A DNA stretch of 64,000 bases from Paenibacillus sp. OV219 (GTDB lineage: Bacteria > Bacillota > Bacilli > Paenibacillales > Paenibacillaceae), in contig NZ_FOCJ01000008.1 in assembly GCF_900110075.1 (NCBI RefSeq), forward strand, positions 1 to 64,000, written 5' to 3'. Shown piece by piece: positions 54,139 to 63,315 of this stretch (within the stretch, counting starts at the first letter, position 1; each line of letters begins with the position of its first letter). The translations under genes were made by a program, and so were the position numbers. The notes below the pieces were generated by a model. It had not been told where the DNA came from, did no database searches, and worked only from the letters and a program-made list of their open reading frames with translations.

Positions 54139-55863
54139 ATGAAGTTAAGCGCATTCCACAATATTAGGCTTCGCAGCAAAATGCTGATGATCTATTTCTT
54201 GTCCGTGTTTATCCCGGTCATTCTGACGAACGTGATCTTCTATAACATTACGACGAACAACGTCAAAAATCAGAAAATGCGAGATTTGTCGCTGGCGATG
54301 GAGCAGATGCGCAACGAGCTGATGTACCAGGCAGATGCAGTCATCGGGATCGCTACGGTGCTGTACACCGATTCGATTCTGAATGATTACCTCGATACAA
54401 GGTACGTCAATGATTCGGATTACGTCTACAACTATCACTCCTACATTACGGACATGCTGGAGAAATATACGCCTGTGTATAGAGCCATTCAGCGAATTAC
54501 CTTGTATACGAATAACGATACGATCATCTATGGCGGCTATGTTTACCCGATCTCCGGAATTAACAAGCAAGCAAGCTGGTATAAGCAGCTAATGTCGTCC
54601 GGAACGTCCAATCCGATAATTGTGGAGGATTCGGAGTCTGTCTCTAAGCCTGCGCTCAGTGTAGTCGTCAGAATGAGCAATACGACCGGACTGAACGTCT
54701 TTGACAAAATCATTAAGATTGATTTGCATCCCGAGCTCGTTAAACAGATCCTCAGCAATGTTACGCTGGAGGGCAATGTGTATTTGATGGAGGGCGACAA
54801 TGTCCATTATAAGCTCTACTCCGGCGATAACGGCATGAGCGAAGAGTCAGAGGACGGTGCCATTGTCATTGAAGAAGACTTGTCGAATAAGTCCTACTTC
54901 AGCAATTGGCGAATCGTCGGCAAATTCCAGGAACGACAAGTGCTTGAAGAGGTACGCAAGTCAAAGGAATTCGTTCTTTATATGGCGCTGCCGAACATTC
55001 TGATCCCGTCATTGATCATCATCTGGTTCACTCGATCGCTTAACCAGCGGTTATTCCGCATCTTGAAACAGATGAAACGGGTTAAGAATCATAGCTTCGA
55101 GCTGATTGAGAACGAAGAGACGAATGACGAGATCGGCCAGCTGACTTCGGAATTCAACCATATGACGATGCAGCTTAGAAGCCTTATTCATGACGTGTAT
55201 ATGGCGGATATTCAGAAGAAGGAGCTTGAGCTTGGGCGCAAGCAATCCCAGCTTCATGCGCTGCAAAGCCAGATCAATCCGCATTTTCTGTTCAACTCGC
55301 TGGAGACGATTCGGATGCGCAGCTTGATGAAATCGGAAGAAGAAACGGCGAAGATCATCCATCATCTGGCGAAAATTTTCCGTAAGTCGTTGTCCTGGGG
55401 ACGAGATCTGGTTAGCGTCAGAGATGAGCTTGATCTGGTAGATAGCTTTCTAAAAATCCAGAAATACCGGTTTGGCGACAAGCTGGACTACCTCATTGAG
55501 GTGGATGATGATTGTGTTTCGAGGCTCATTCCAAAAATGACGCTGCAGCCACTTGTGGAGAATTCCAGCATTCACGGCATTGAGCCAATGAAGCTGCCTG
55601 GTTTCATCCGCGTTAGCGTGCAAAAGTCGAGCAGCGGCGATGGTATTGTCTGCACGATTGCCGATAACGGTGTCGGCATGTCTTCGGAGAAGCTGAGCCA
55701 GCTTCAGTACGATATGAATCATTCGGAGGAGCTCGGCGAGAGCATCGGAATGCGCAACGTCTTCTTGCGGCTGAAGCTGTTCTACGGAGATGAGGCGAAG
55801 TTCTCGATAGACAGCGTGAAAGATCAAGGGACGACCATACGTATCGAGATTCATTCTCTATAG
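54139..55863 (+). CDS. YesM-type sensor histidine kinase
   Basis: A 574-residue membrane sensor. An N-terminal helix (about 17-40) is followed by an extracellular dCACHE-like sensing domain, a second helix near residue 285, a HAMP region, and a LytS-family kinase core. The phospho-acceptor is H382 in SQINPHFLFNSLETIRM and the ATPase domain has TLQPLVENSSIHGI and DNGVGM. ATG 54139 follows GGGGGA; GTG 54106, overlapping yesN, is an alternative. It likely senses aldouronates or xylo-oligosaccharides, directly or through the binding protein. Confidence 0.92.
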   Translation: MKLSAFHNIRLRSKMLMIYFLSVFIPVILTNVIFYNITTNNVKNQKMRDLSLAMEQMRNELMYQADAVIGIATVLYTDSILNDYLDTRYVNDSDYVYNYHSYITDMLEKYTPVYRAIQRITLYTNNDTIIYGGYVYPISGINKQASWYKQLMSSGTSNPIIVEDSESVSKPALSVVVRMSNTTGLNVFDKIIKIDLHPELVKQILSNVTLEGNVYLMEGDNVHYKLYSGDNGMSEESEDGAIVIEEDLSNKSYFSNWRIVGKFQERQVLEEVRKSKEFVLYMALPNILIPSLIIIWFTRSLNQRLFRILKQMKRVKNHSFELIENEETNDEIGQLTSEFNHMTMQLRSLIHDVYMADIQKKELELGRKQSQLHALQSQINPHFLFNSLETIRMRSLMKSEEETAKIIHHLAKIFRKSLSWGRDLVSVRDELDLVDSFLKIQKYRFGDKLDYLIEVDDDCVSRLIPKMTLQPLVENSSIHGIEPMKLPGFIRVSVQKSSSGDGIVCTIADNGVGMSSEKLSQLQYDMNHSEELGESIGMRNVFLRLKLFYGDEAKFSIDSVKDQGTTIRIEIHSL

Positions 55864-55962
55864 TTCAGGCTCTATAGATCAGTCTCTATAGTTTCCTAAG
55901 TGCGAAGTATAGTTTAGTGGGTAAATAAACTTTTGCCCGCTTTGTATACTTGATAGGTCTAT

Positions 55963-55976
55963 TAAAAGCGCTTACA
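55963..55976. promoter_or_regulatory. cre/LacI-like operator before GH8 gene
   Basis: TAAAAGCGCTTACA has the same core (AAGCGCTT) as the other palindromes of this cluster. It lies just ahead of the AGGAGG of the Rex gene. A related AAGCGCTT recurs at 57116-57123, just after that gene and before the alpha-glucuronidase gene. Confidence 0.55.
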
Positions 55977-55994
55977 AGGAGGCGATAAGGGCGA

Positions 55995-57116
55995 ATGAAC
56001 GCGAACTATCGCAATCTTCTGCTCGACTACGGCTATGAAGAGTCCGCAATCGACCGCAAGGTCGAAGAGACGTGGGAGCTGCTGTTCGGGGAGCATGAGG
56101 CGACACGCATCTATTACCCGGCTGGAGACGATATGGGCTATATGCTGGACACGGGCAACCTCGATGTTCGTACAGAGGGCATGTCCTACGGCATGATGAT
56201 GGCGGTGCAGCTCGGTAAGAAGGATGTATTCGACCGGCTGTGGCGCTGGAGCTATCAGTATATGTATATGACGACAGGCCCGAATAAAGGGTATTTCGCT
56301 TGGTCCTGCAACACGGATGGGATGAAGCGTTCGAATGGTCCTGCGCCGGATGGCGAGGAATATTACGCACTTGCGCTGCTGTTCGCGTCGCACCGATGGG
56401 GCGACGGGGAAGCGCCGCTTGATTACAGTGTAAAGGCGCGCCAGCTGCTGCATGACTGTATCCATAATGGCGAAGATGGCGTAGGGTATCCGATGTGGAA
56501 CCCGGACAATAAACTAATCAAGTTTGTACCCAATTGCGAATACAGCGATCCTTCGTATCATTTGCCGCATTTCTATGAGCTGTTCGCTCTCTGGGCGAAT
56601 GTTGCGGATCGTCCATTCTGGCGGGAAGCGGCGATTGCTAGCCGCAGCTATCTGAAGATCGCATGCCATCCTACGACGGGGCTATCCCCGGAGTATGCGC
56701 ATTATGACGGCACGCCGAATGATGAACGCGGCTACGGGCATTTCTTCAGCGATTCGTACCGGGTAGCCGCCAACATTGGACTTGAGGCATCCTGGTTCGG
56801 CGCGACCGAGTGGATTCGCCAGGAAGCGGATCTGATTCAAGCCTTCTTCTCGGATAAGAACCCCGAGGATTACCGGCGGTATACAATCGCGGGTGAGCCT
56901 TTCGAGGAGAAATCGCTACATCCAGTCGGTCTTATCGCGACGAATGCGACAGCATCGCTGGCTTCGCCGGAGGGTCCGCACGCACGCTCCTCCGTGGCGT
57001 TGTTCTGGCGTACACCAGTACGTGACGGTGAGCGCAGGTACTATGACAATTGTCTTTATTTATTCGCATTATTGGCTCTGAGCGGGCGCTATCGGATTTG
57101 GCATCCGGTGCAATAA
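55995..57116 (+). CDS. GH8 reducing-end xylose-releasing exo-oligoxylanase (Rex)
   Basis: A 373-residue (alpha/alpha)6-barrel enzyme with no signal peptide. Residues line up with characterised Rex enzymes at a constant offset: general acid E61 (VRTEGMSYG), D119 (PAPDGEEYY) and base D253 (FSDSYRVAANIGLE). Rex trims xylose from the reducing end of xylo-oligosaccharides in the cytosol. It precedes the alpha-glucuronidase gene, so together with GH43 it completes oligosaccharide breakdown. Many related loci use an intracellular GH10 enzyme here instead. Confidence 0.92.
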   Translation: MNANYRNLLLDYGYEESAIDRKVEETWELLFGEHEATRIYYPAGDDMGYMLDTGNLDVRTEGMSYGMMMAVQLGKKDVFDRLWRWSYQYMYMTTGPNKGYFAWSCNTDGMKRSNGPAPDGEEYYALALLFASHRWGDGEAPLDYSVKARQLLHDCIHNGEDGVGYPMWNPDNKLIKFVPNCEYSDPSYHLPHFYELFALWANVADRPFWREAAIASRSYLKIACHPTTGLSPEYAHYDGTPNDERGYGHFFSDSYRVAANIGLEASWFGATEWIRQEADLIQAFFSDKNPEDYRRYTIAGEPFEEKSLHPVGLIATNATASLASPEGPHARSSVALFWRTPVRDGERRYYDNCLYLFALLALSGRYRIWHPVQ

Positions 57117-57136
57117 GCGCTTAAGTGTTTGTGGCG

Positions 57137-57168
57137 AGGGTCTCCTATTAGCGGAGGCTCTTTTCATT
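57137..57168 (+). terminator. Weak terminator-like hairpin after Rex gene
   Basis: GAG-GGTCTCC can pair with GGAGGC-TC around TATTAGC, followed by TTTTC. The stem is imperfect, so some read-through to the alpha-glucuronidase gene is likely. Confidence 0.45.
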
Positions 57169-57204
57169 TCGGCATGATAGGTAGAGATAGAATGGGAGTG
57201 GTGG

Positions 57205-59364
57205 ATGATGAATCGGACGACTTTGATAGATAGTGGCTATGATTGCTGGTTAGGCTATAAGCGGATCGCGGATGACTCGGTGCGTGAGAGCTACTTGGAG
57301 CGCTGCTCGCGGTATGTGGTGATCGGTGGAGAAGGGCAAGGCGAAGGGGAAGGCAAAGGCGAAGGCGAAACCGGAGGAGAAACCAGAGGCGGAGGTAGAG
57401 GTGAAATATCGGTGCTGCGCACCGCGAGCAAGGAGCTGTGTCTTGCGCTTACTTCGCTGCTTGGCAGCGATGTGCGCGAGAGCGCGGTCGAGAGTGGGAG
57501 TTTGGGAGGAACGATTGTTGCAGGCGTGTATGGCAGTTCCCCGGTGTTTGAGCAGTTGGCGCATACTTATGATTTTGCTGAGCTAGGCGATGAAGGCTAC
57601 ATCATTCATGCTTCGGAAGAGGACGGGGACGGGAGTATCTATTTGACGGCGTCGTCGGATAAAGGCGTACTGTATGCTGTCTTCCATTTCATTCGTCTGC
57701 TGCAAACGGGCGGGACGCTTGCGGGCCAGCAGATTCGGGAAGTAGCGCGGAACGGGCTGCGCATGATCAACCATTGGGACAATATGGACGGATCGGTTGA
57801 GCGCGGCTATGCAGGCGGGAGTATTTTCTACAAAGATGGAAGATTCATAGAAGATAAGAGCCGCATTCGGGATTATGCCCGCTTGCTTGCTTCTGCGGCG
57901 ATCAATGCGATCTCGATCAATAACGTCAATGTGCACAGGCAGGAGTCGAAGCTCATTACCGACGAGTTTCTGCCGGATGTCGCCGAGGTTGCTGGGATCT
58001 TCCGCGAGTATGGAATTCGCCTTTATTTGAGTGTGAACTATGCGAGTACGATTGAGATTGGCGGGCTGGATACAGCGGATCCGCTTGATCCAGTTATTGC
58101 TGCATGGTGGAAGGATGCGGCTGCGAAGATATATAGGTACATCCCGGATTTCGGCGGTTTTGTCGTGAAGGCGGATTCGGAGTTCCGCCCAGGTCCGTTC
58201 ACGTATGGCCGGAATCATGCGGATGGCGCTAATATGCTGGCAGATGCGATTGCACCGTTTGGTGGAGCGGTCATCTGGCGCTGCTTCGTCTACAACTGCT
58301 TACAGGATTGGCGCGATCGGAAGACGGACCGTGCCCGCGCGGCGTATGATCATTTCATTCCGCTGGACGGTGAGTTCCGGGACAATGTGATGCTGCAGAT
58401 CAAGAATGGACCGATGGACTTCCAAGTTCGCGAGCCAGTGTCGCCGTTGTTCGGCGGCTTGACGAAGACGAATCAATTGCTAGAGCTGCAAATCGCTCAG
58501 GAGTACACTGGGCAGCAGCGGCATGTCTGCTACCTGATTCCGCAGTGGAAAGAAGTGTATGACTTTGACACGTATGCATGCGGAGAGAAATCTACTGTGG
58601 CGGAGATCGCCAGTGGCAGATTGTTTGGTCGTGCGCGCGGCGGCATCGCGGCTGTCTCGAACGTTGGCGATGACCTGAACTGGTGTGGTCATGTGCTGGC
58701 GCAGGCGAATTGGTACGGCTATGCACGGCTTGCGTGGAATCCGGATTTGAGCGCGGAGCAGATCGCTTCGGAGTGGATTCGGATGACTTTTGGACTGGAT
58801 GAGGAATTGGAGCGCGTCGTGCTGGATATGCTGCTTGGCTCATACAACATCTACGAATCGTACACAGCGCCGCTTGGGGTAGGCTGGATGGTGAATCCGA
58901 ATCATCACTATGGACCGAACGTTGACGGCTATGAATATTCCAAGTGGGGGACCTACCATTACGCTGACCGCCAAGGTATGGGCGTTGACCGTACGGTGCT
59001 TTCGGGCACAGGCTACGCAGGTCAATATCATGCGCCGGTTGCGGAACGCTATGAGTCGCTGGATGAGTGCCTGGATGAGATGCTGCTGTTCTTCCACCAT
59101 GTCCCTTATTTGCACGTATTGCATAGTGGCAAAACGATCATTCAGCATATTTATGATACACATTTCAGTGGCGCGGAGCAGGCAGCCGAGCTGCTCGAGA
59201 AGTGGGATTTACTCGCTTCTAGAGTGGATAGCGGGCGATTCGAGCACGTGCGCGAACGTTTAGCTCATCAGGCGGAGCATGCGTGCGAGTGGCGCGATAT
59301 GATTAACACGTACTTTTACAGAAAATCCGGTATTGCTGACGAGCAGGGCCGCGTTATCTATTAA
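57205..59364 (+). CDS. aguA: GH67 alpha-glucuronidase with Gly/Glu-rich insertion
   Basis: Removes (4-O-methyl)glucuronic acid from the end of xylo-oligosaccharides inside the cell, 719 residues. The catalytic acid E326 ([10 protein letters not shown]), D405 ([12 protein letters not shown]) and E433 (IAQEYTGQ) keep the spacing of characterised GH67 enzymes. [12 protein letters not shown] and [13 protein letters not shown] are further family blocks. An unusual low-complexity insert of about 28 residues made of Gly, Glu, Lys and Arg (41-67) sits in the N-terminal domain; it comes from a GGCGAAG-like slippage repeat in the DNA. The gene is followed by uxuA, which handles the released uronate. 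Confidence 0.93.
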   Translation: MMNRTTLIDSGYDCWLGYKRIADDSVRESYLERCSRYVVIGGEGQGEGEGKGEGETGGETRGGGRGEISVLRTASKELCLALTSLLGSDVRESAVESGSLGGTIVAGVYGSSPVFEQLAHTYDFAELGDEGYIIHASEEDGDGSIYLTASSDKGVLYAVFHFIRLLQTGGTLAGQQIREVARNGLRMINHWDNMDGSVERGYAGGSIFYKDGRFIEDKSRIRDYARLLASAAINAISINNVNVHRQESKLITDEFLPDVAEVAGIFREYGIRLYLSVNYASTIEIGGLDTADPLDPVIAAWWKDAAAKIYRYIPDFGGFVVKADSEFRPGPFTYGRNHADGANMLADAIAPFGGAVIWRCFVYNCLQDWRDRKTDRARAAYDHFIPLDGEFRDNVMLQIKNGPMDFQVREPVSPLFGGLTKTNQLLELQIAQEYTGQQRHVCYLIPQWKEVYDFDTYACGEKSTVAEIASGRLFGRARGGIAAVSNVGDDLNWCGHVLAQANWYGYARLAWNPDLSAEQIASEWIRMTFGLDEELERVVLDMLLGSYNIYESYTAPLGVGWMVNPNHHYGPNVDGYEYSKWGTYHYADRQGMGVDRTVLSGTGYAGQYHAPVAERYESLDECLDEMLLFFHHVPYLHVLHSGKTIIQHIYDTHFSGAEQAAELLEKWDLLASRVDSGRFEHVRERLAHQAEHACEWRDMINTYFYRKSGIADEQGRVIY

Positions 59365-59397
59365 GCTCGGGATCGGGCAGAAAGGTGGGGAAATGAT

Positions 59398-60477
59398 ATG
59401 CGTATGGTGTTTCGCTGGTATGGAACGGGCAATGATACGGTAACTTTGAGGCAGATCAAGCAAATTCCGGGCGTGGAAGGTATCGTCTGGGCGCTGCACG
59501 ACATGCCGGCTGGTGAAGAGTGGCCGATGGATAAGATTCAGGCGTACAAGGAAGATGCTGATCGTTACGGCCTGCATCTAGAGGTCGTCGAGAGTGTAAA
59601 CGTGCACGAGGACATTAAGCTTGGCTTACCTTCGCGTGATGTATATATCGAGAACTATAAGCGGACGATTGCGAAGCTGGCGACTGTCGGGGTTAAGACG
59701 ATCTGCTACAATTTCATGCCCGTGTTCGACTGGGTTCGTACGGACTTGTTCAAGGAGATGGCGGACGGCTCTACGGCGTTGTTCTATGAGAAAGCGAAGG
59801 TCGATCAGATGGATCCGGTTGAGCTTGTGAACCGGATTGCGAATGATGTCGATGTGACGATGCCTGGCTGGGAGCCGGAGCGGCTGGGGCAGCTGGCTCC
59901 ACTATTCGAGAAGTACAAGTCTGTCTCGGAGGAGGACTTGTGGGGGAATCTGCAATATTTTCTCGAGCAGATCATTCCCGTCGCGGAGCAGCATGACATA
60001 CGGATGGCGATTCATCCGGACGATCCGCCGTGGCCGATCTTTGGGCTGCCGCGCATCATGACGGGGCAGGCGAGCATCCGCAGGCTGCTTTCCTTGGTGG
60101 ACAGTCCGTACAACGGTGTGACACTGTGCAGCGGCTCGCTCGGTGCGAACCCGGACAATGACATCGTCGCGATGGTGCATGAGTTTAAAGGGCGTATCCC
60201 ATTCGCGCATATTCGCAATGTTCGCGTGTACGACAATGGCGATTTCATCGAGACATCGCATCGCACGGAGGATGGTACGGTTAACATCGCGGGCATCGTG
60301 CGTGCCTACTACGAGAGTGGCTTCACCGGCTATGCGCGTCCGGATCATGGACGACATATTTGGGATGAGCAGTGCCGTCCAGGCTACGGGTTGTATGACC
60401 GGGCGCTCGGCATTATGTATCTGTGGGGTGTCTGGGATTCAATGCGTGCAGGTGAAAGGAGCGGGAGTGGGGTATGA
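59398..60477 (+). CDS. uxuA: Mannonate dehydratase
   Basis: Converts D-mannonate to 2-keto-3-deoxygluconate, 359 residues, cytosolic TIM-barrel metalloenzyme. The N-terminal [20 protein letters not shown] and the metal-site segments [30 protein letters not shown] and [11 protein letters not shown] are characteristic UxuA blocks. It begins 33 bp after the alpha-glucuronidase stop and overlaps the next gene by ATGA. It feeds glucuronate from xylan side chains into the Entner-Doudoroff type route. The isomerase UxaC and the KDG kinase are not in this window. Confidence 0.95.
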   Translation: MRMVFRWYGTGNDTVTLRQIKQIPGVEGIVWALHDMPAGEEWPMDKIQAYKEDADRYGLHLEVVESVNVHEDIKLGLPSRDVYIENYKRTIAKLATVGVKTICYNFMPVFDWVRTDLFKEMADGSTALFYEKAKVDQMDPVELVNRIANDVDVTMPGWEPERLGQLAPLFEKYKSVSEEDLWGNLQYFLEQIIPVAEQHDIRMAIHPDDPPWPIFGLPRIMTGQASIRRLLSLVDSPYNGVTLCSGSLGANPDNDIVAMVHEFKGRIPFAHIRNVRVYDNGDFIETSHRTEDGTVNIAGIVRAYYESGFTGYARPDHGRHIWDEQCRPGYGLYDRALGIMYLWGVWDSMRAGERSGSGV

Positions 60478-61358
60478 CGGGGATGACAGGTTCAGTGGCA
60501 GGGTTGAAAAATATTCCAGTTCATGACAACTTGCGGGGTAAGGTTGCTGTCGTTACCGGAGGGAGCGGCGTGCTCTGCTCTGCGATGGCTGTCGAGCTCG
60601 GATGCCAAGGAATGAAGGTGGCGATTCTAAACCGCACGGAGGAGAAGGGGCGTGCAGTTGCGGAAGCAATTCGCGCTGCGGGCGGCACGGCGATTGCTGT
60701 TGTGTGCGACGTCTTAGACGCTGCAAGTGTAGAGGCTGCGGCTGCAAGGGTGAAAGAGGAGCTTGGCGATTGCCATCTATTGATTAATGGTGCCGGCGGC
60801 AACCACGCGGAGGGGACAACGACGAATGAGACGTTCAAGCCAGAGGACCTCGGCCAGCCAGACATTCGGACGTTTTTTGACCTGACGCAGGCTGGCTTCG
60901 GCTACGTGTTTGATTTGAACTTCCGTGGCACGCTGCTGCCGACGCAAGTGTTCGCCAAGCAGATGCTGGGCAAGGAAGGCGCGTCAGTTATTAATATTTC
61001 ATCGATGAGCGCTCCGAGTCCGATGACGAAGGTGCCAGCTTACAGCGCTGCGAAGGCGGCGATTGACAACTTCACACAGTGGCTCGCGGTGCATATGGCG
61101 GAAGCGGGCATTCGCGTGAATGCGATCGCGCCGGGCTTCTTTTTGACCGAGCAGAACCGGAAGCTGCTCATCCGTGAGGACGGCGCTTTAACCGAGCGTT
61201 CTAACAAAATCATCACGCATACGCCGATGCGCCGCTTCGGCCAGCCGAACGATTTGCTCGGAACGCTCGTATGGCTCGCGGATGACGCGGTGTCCGGGTT
61301 TGTCACCGGCATTACGGTGCCTGTCGACGGCGGGTTTATGGCTTATGCCGGTGTGTAA
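60474..61358 (+). CDS. Mannonate oxidoreductase (SDR type, UxuB/YjmF-like)
   Basis: A 294-residue short-chain dehydrogenase that would reduce D-fructuronate to D-mannonate. It has [13 protein letters not shown] for NAD binding and an [15 protein letters not shown] block with the long insertion ending [26 protein letters not shown] that marks YjmF-type enzymes. The catalytic SSMSAPSP and YSAAKAA follow. ATG 60474 overlaps uxuA; ATG 60483 is also possible. Next to uxuA its role is clear. Confidence 0.92.
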   Translation: MTGMTGSVAGLKNIPVHDNLRGKVAVVTGGSGVLCSAMAVELGCQGMKVAILNRTEEKGRAVAEAIRAAGGTAIAVVCDVLDAASVEAAAARVKEELGDCHLLINGAGGNHAEGTTTNETFKPEDLGQPDIRTFFDLTQAGFGYVFDLNFRGTLLPTQVFAKQMLGKEGASVINISSMSAPSPMTKVPAYSAAKAAIDNFTQWLAVHMAEAGIRVNAIAPGFFLTEQNRKLLIREDGALTERSNKIITHTPMRRFGQPNDLLGTLVWLADDAVSGFVTGITVPVDGGFMAYAGV

Positions 61359-61430
61359 AATGGAATACGGCGGGACGTTTGGATATCTAGTCATTCGCAT
61401 TGAAGTTGGACTGGATTGCGGAGGGCAACG

Positions 61431-62225
61431 ATGACGGCAATTGTACGCATTCGGGATGTAATCGATGCGTTGGGTGGTCCTGTGGGCACTGACGCCTTGT
61501 GCTTCGGAGAGCCTGAGGAGATCGTGACAGGCATCGCAGTTGCGTTCACGGCATCGCAGCAAGTGTTGGAGCAGGCGCAACAGAACGGCTTGAACTTGAT
61601 TATTTCGCATGAAGGGCTGTTCTATAGCCATCATCATCAGTCGTATGCGAAGCTGATCGAGGTCAAGGACCCTGTTTACGAGGCCAAGCTGCGCACAATA
61701 GCCGAGCATCGTTTGGCGGTCTACTGCTATCACGATGGCTTGCATCGGCAGAAGGTCGACGGCATTATGGAAGGGCTCTTGGCGGAGCTGGGCTGGGACG
61801 CTTATGTGCAAGAGCACGAGCGGGCAGCTTCAGTCGTCGAGCTACCGACTTGTACCGTAGGCGAGCTAGCAGAAGAGTTGAAACGCAAGCTCGGCATCAG
61901 ACTCGTACGTGCTGCCGGCGACTTGACGATGACCTGCCGGCGGGTCGGCGTTCTAGTCGGATTTCGCGGAGGCGGCGAGGTGGCTATTCCACTATTCGAG
62001 CGACACCAGCTCGATGCCATCGTGTATGGCGAAGGGCAGGAGTGGGAGACACCAGAGTACGTGCGCGATGCGTACTATGGGGGCAGGAAGAAGGCGCTGC
62101 TAGTGCTGGGCCATCTCGAGAGCGAGCAGCCGGGCATGAAGCTGCTTGCCGACCGGCTCAGCGTTAGATTCCCGGATGTGCCGGTGCATTATATGCCGGT
62201 GGATTCGTTGTTTACTGTTTTGTAG
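61431..62225 (+). CDS. NIF3-family metal-binding protein
   Basis: A 264-residue NIF3/YqfO-type protein. The conserved metal-site blocks are LIISHEGLFYSHHH near residue 58 and CYHDGLHRQKVDGI near 100. The C-terminal half has VYGEGQEWETPEYVRDA and the VLGHLESEQPGMK loop with a His and a Glu. Members are hexameric dinuclear metal proteins whose enzyme activity is debated. ATG 61431 follows GGAGGGC; a TTG at 61416 is rejected. It lies 72 bp after the SDR gene at the end of the xylan/uronate cluster, so it may act in that pathway. Confidence 0.87.
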   Translation: MTAIVRIRDVIDALGGPVGTDALCFGEPEEIVTGIAVAFTASQQVLEQAQQNGLNLIISHEGLFYSHHHQSYAKLIEVKDPVYEAKLRTIAEHRLAVYCYHDGLHRQKVDGIMEGLLAELGWDAYVQEHERAASVVELPTCTVGELAEELKRKLGIRLVRAAGDLTMTCRRVGVLVGFRGGGEVAIPLFERHQLDAIVYGEGQEWETPEYVRDAYYGGRKKALLVLGHLESEQPGMKLLADRLSVRFPDVPVHYMPVDSLFTVL

Positions 62226-62231
62226 TGAAAG

Positions 62232-62276
62232 ACTGTCTAGCAAGTCACAAGGTGTGGCTTGCTAGACAGTTTTTTG
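62232..62276 (+). terminator. Terminator of the xylan/uronate operon
   Basis: ACTGTCTAGCAAG pairs perfectly with CTTGCTAGACAGT around a 13-nt loop, followed by six T. Confidence 0.93.
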
Positions 62277-62278
62277 TG

Positions 62279-62408
62279 TTGAGAGTCGGATATTCCGACT
62301 CTCGTGCAGTAATCAGGAGGAAGCTGTTGCTGAGAGTCGGATATTCGTACTCTCGTGTTTGAAATCGTGAGTTTTTACGGTTGAGAGTCGTATTTATCGA
62401 TTCTCAGT
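62279..62408. repeat. Palindrome array, part 1 (three hairpins, 51-bp spacing)
   Basis: Three inverted repeats with TGAGAGTC/GACTCTC-like arms begin at 62280, 62331 and 62382, exactly 51 bp apart. The first reads GAGAGTCGG then a short AT-rich loop and CCGACTCTC. The sequence between them is not conserved. Confidence 0.75.
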
Positions 62409-62410
62409 TT

Positions 62411-62676
62411 CAAAACGCGCCGAAAGTTGGCTGAGAGAACACATATGTGCTCTTCCCGCCGCCGCCCAACAAACTAACCAACAATCTGTAGCTGAGTGAA
62501 CACATATGTGCTCTCAGCAACCAAAACGCACCGGAAGTTGGCTGAGAGAACGCATATGTGCTCTTCCCGCCGCCGCCCAACAAACTAACCAACAATCTGT
62601 AGCTGAGTGAACACATATGTGCTCTCAGCAACCAAAACGCGCCGGAAATTGGCTGAGAGAACACACCATGTGCTCT
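62411..62676. repeat. Palindrome array, part 2 (111-bp tandem repeat)
   Basis: Two complete 111-bp units and a partial third start at 62411, 62522 and 62633. Each unit has two palindromes: CTGAGAGAACACATATGTG and, 61 bp later, a GCTGAGTGAACACATATGTG form that ends CTCTCAGC. The units are nearly identical, so the duplication is recent. An open frame across them exists only because 111 is divisible by three. Confidence 0.85.
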
Positions 62677-62696
62677 CATCACGAGAAAGTAGCGCC

Positions 62697-63258
62697 TCAC
62701 GCCGCCGATATTGGCAGCTTCCTTATCTGAGAGTGCTGAATCTGCACGCTCGGAGCAACAATCGGCCGATTTTCATGCTGAGAGTACGTATTAGGCTCTC
62801 TCAGCTCCGCCAAGTTGCCGATATCGGCAGTTTCTTTATCTGAGAGTGCGTATTCCGCACGCTCGGAGCAACAATCGGCCGATTTTCATGCTGAGAGTAC
62901 GTATTAAGCTCTCTCAGCTCCGCCAAGTTGTCGATATCAACAGTTTCTTTATCTGAGAGTACTGATTCAGCACGCTCGGAGCAGCAATCGGCCAATTTTC
63001 ATGCTGAGAGTACGTATTCCGCACTCTCAGCTCAATCATGCCGTCGATATCAACAGTTTCTTTATCTGAGAGTACGTATCCCGCACGCTCAGAGCAATAA
63101 TCGTCTGATTTTCGCGCTGAGAGTACGTATTAGGCTCTCTCAGCTCAGCCAAGCCGCCGACATAGGCAGTTACTTTATCTGAGAGTACGTATTCCGCACT
63201 CTCAGAGCAACAATCGGCTGGTTTTCGCGCTGAGAGCTCATATACGCTCTCTCGCGAA
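62697..63258. repeat. Palindrome array, part 3 (113-bp tandem repeat, five units)
   Basis: CTGAGAG-led palindromes recur at 62727, 62840, 62953, 63066 and 63179 (exactly 113 bp apart). A second set recurs at 62778, 62891, 63004, 63117 and 63230 (also 113 bp). Within a unit the two palindromes are 51 and 62 bp apart. The outer arms CTGAGAG/CTCTCAG are conserved while the inner bases vary, often in a compensating way. Units are too divergent to be coding and 113 is not a multiple of three. Confidence 0.88.
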
Positions 63259-63264
63259 CTCCAG

Positions 63265-63304
63265 AACACAAAGAACCAACCGCATGCGGTTGGTTCTTTG
63301 TGTT
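63265..63304 (-). terminator. Terminator of SLH-protein gene (perfect palindrome)
   Basis: A perfect 40-bp palindrome made of AACACAAAGAACCAACCGC and its reverse complement around a GCATGC centre. It lies 12 bp beyond the stop of the SLH gene and closes the palindrome array on its right. Confidence 0.85.
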
Positions 63305-63315
63305 TACTCTAGGAT

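Noticed and set aside
62410..62700. A 96-residue minus-strand frame with a 37-residue repeat in the palindrome array
   Set aside because: It exists only because the 111-bp repeat is a multiple of three. It has no ribosome binding site, and the neighbouring 113-bp repeat breaks all frames.
62279..63258. The palindrome array as a CRISPR
   Set aside because: The repeating unit is the whole 111 or 113 bp, including the would-be spacers, the repeats are degenerate palindromes, and there are no cas genes.
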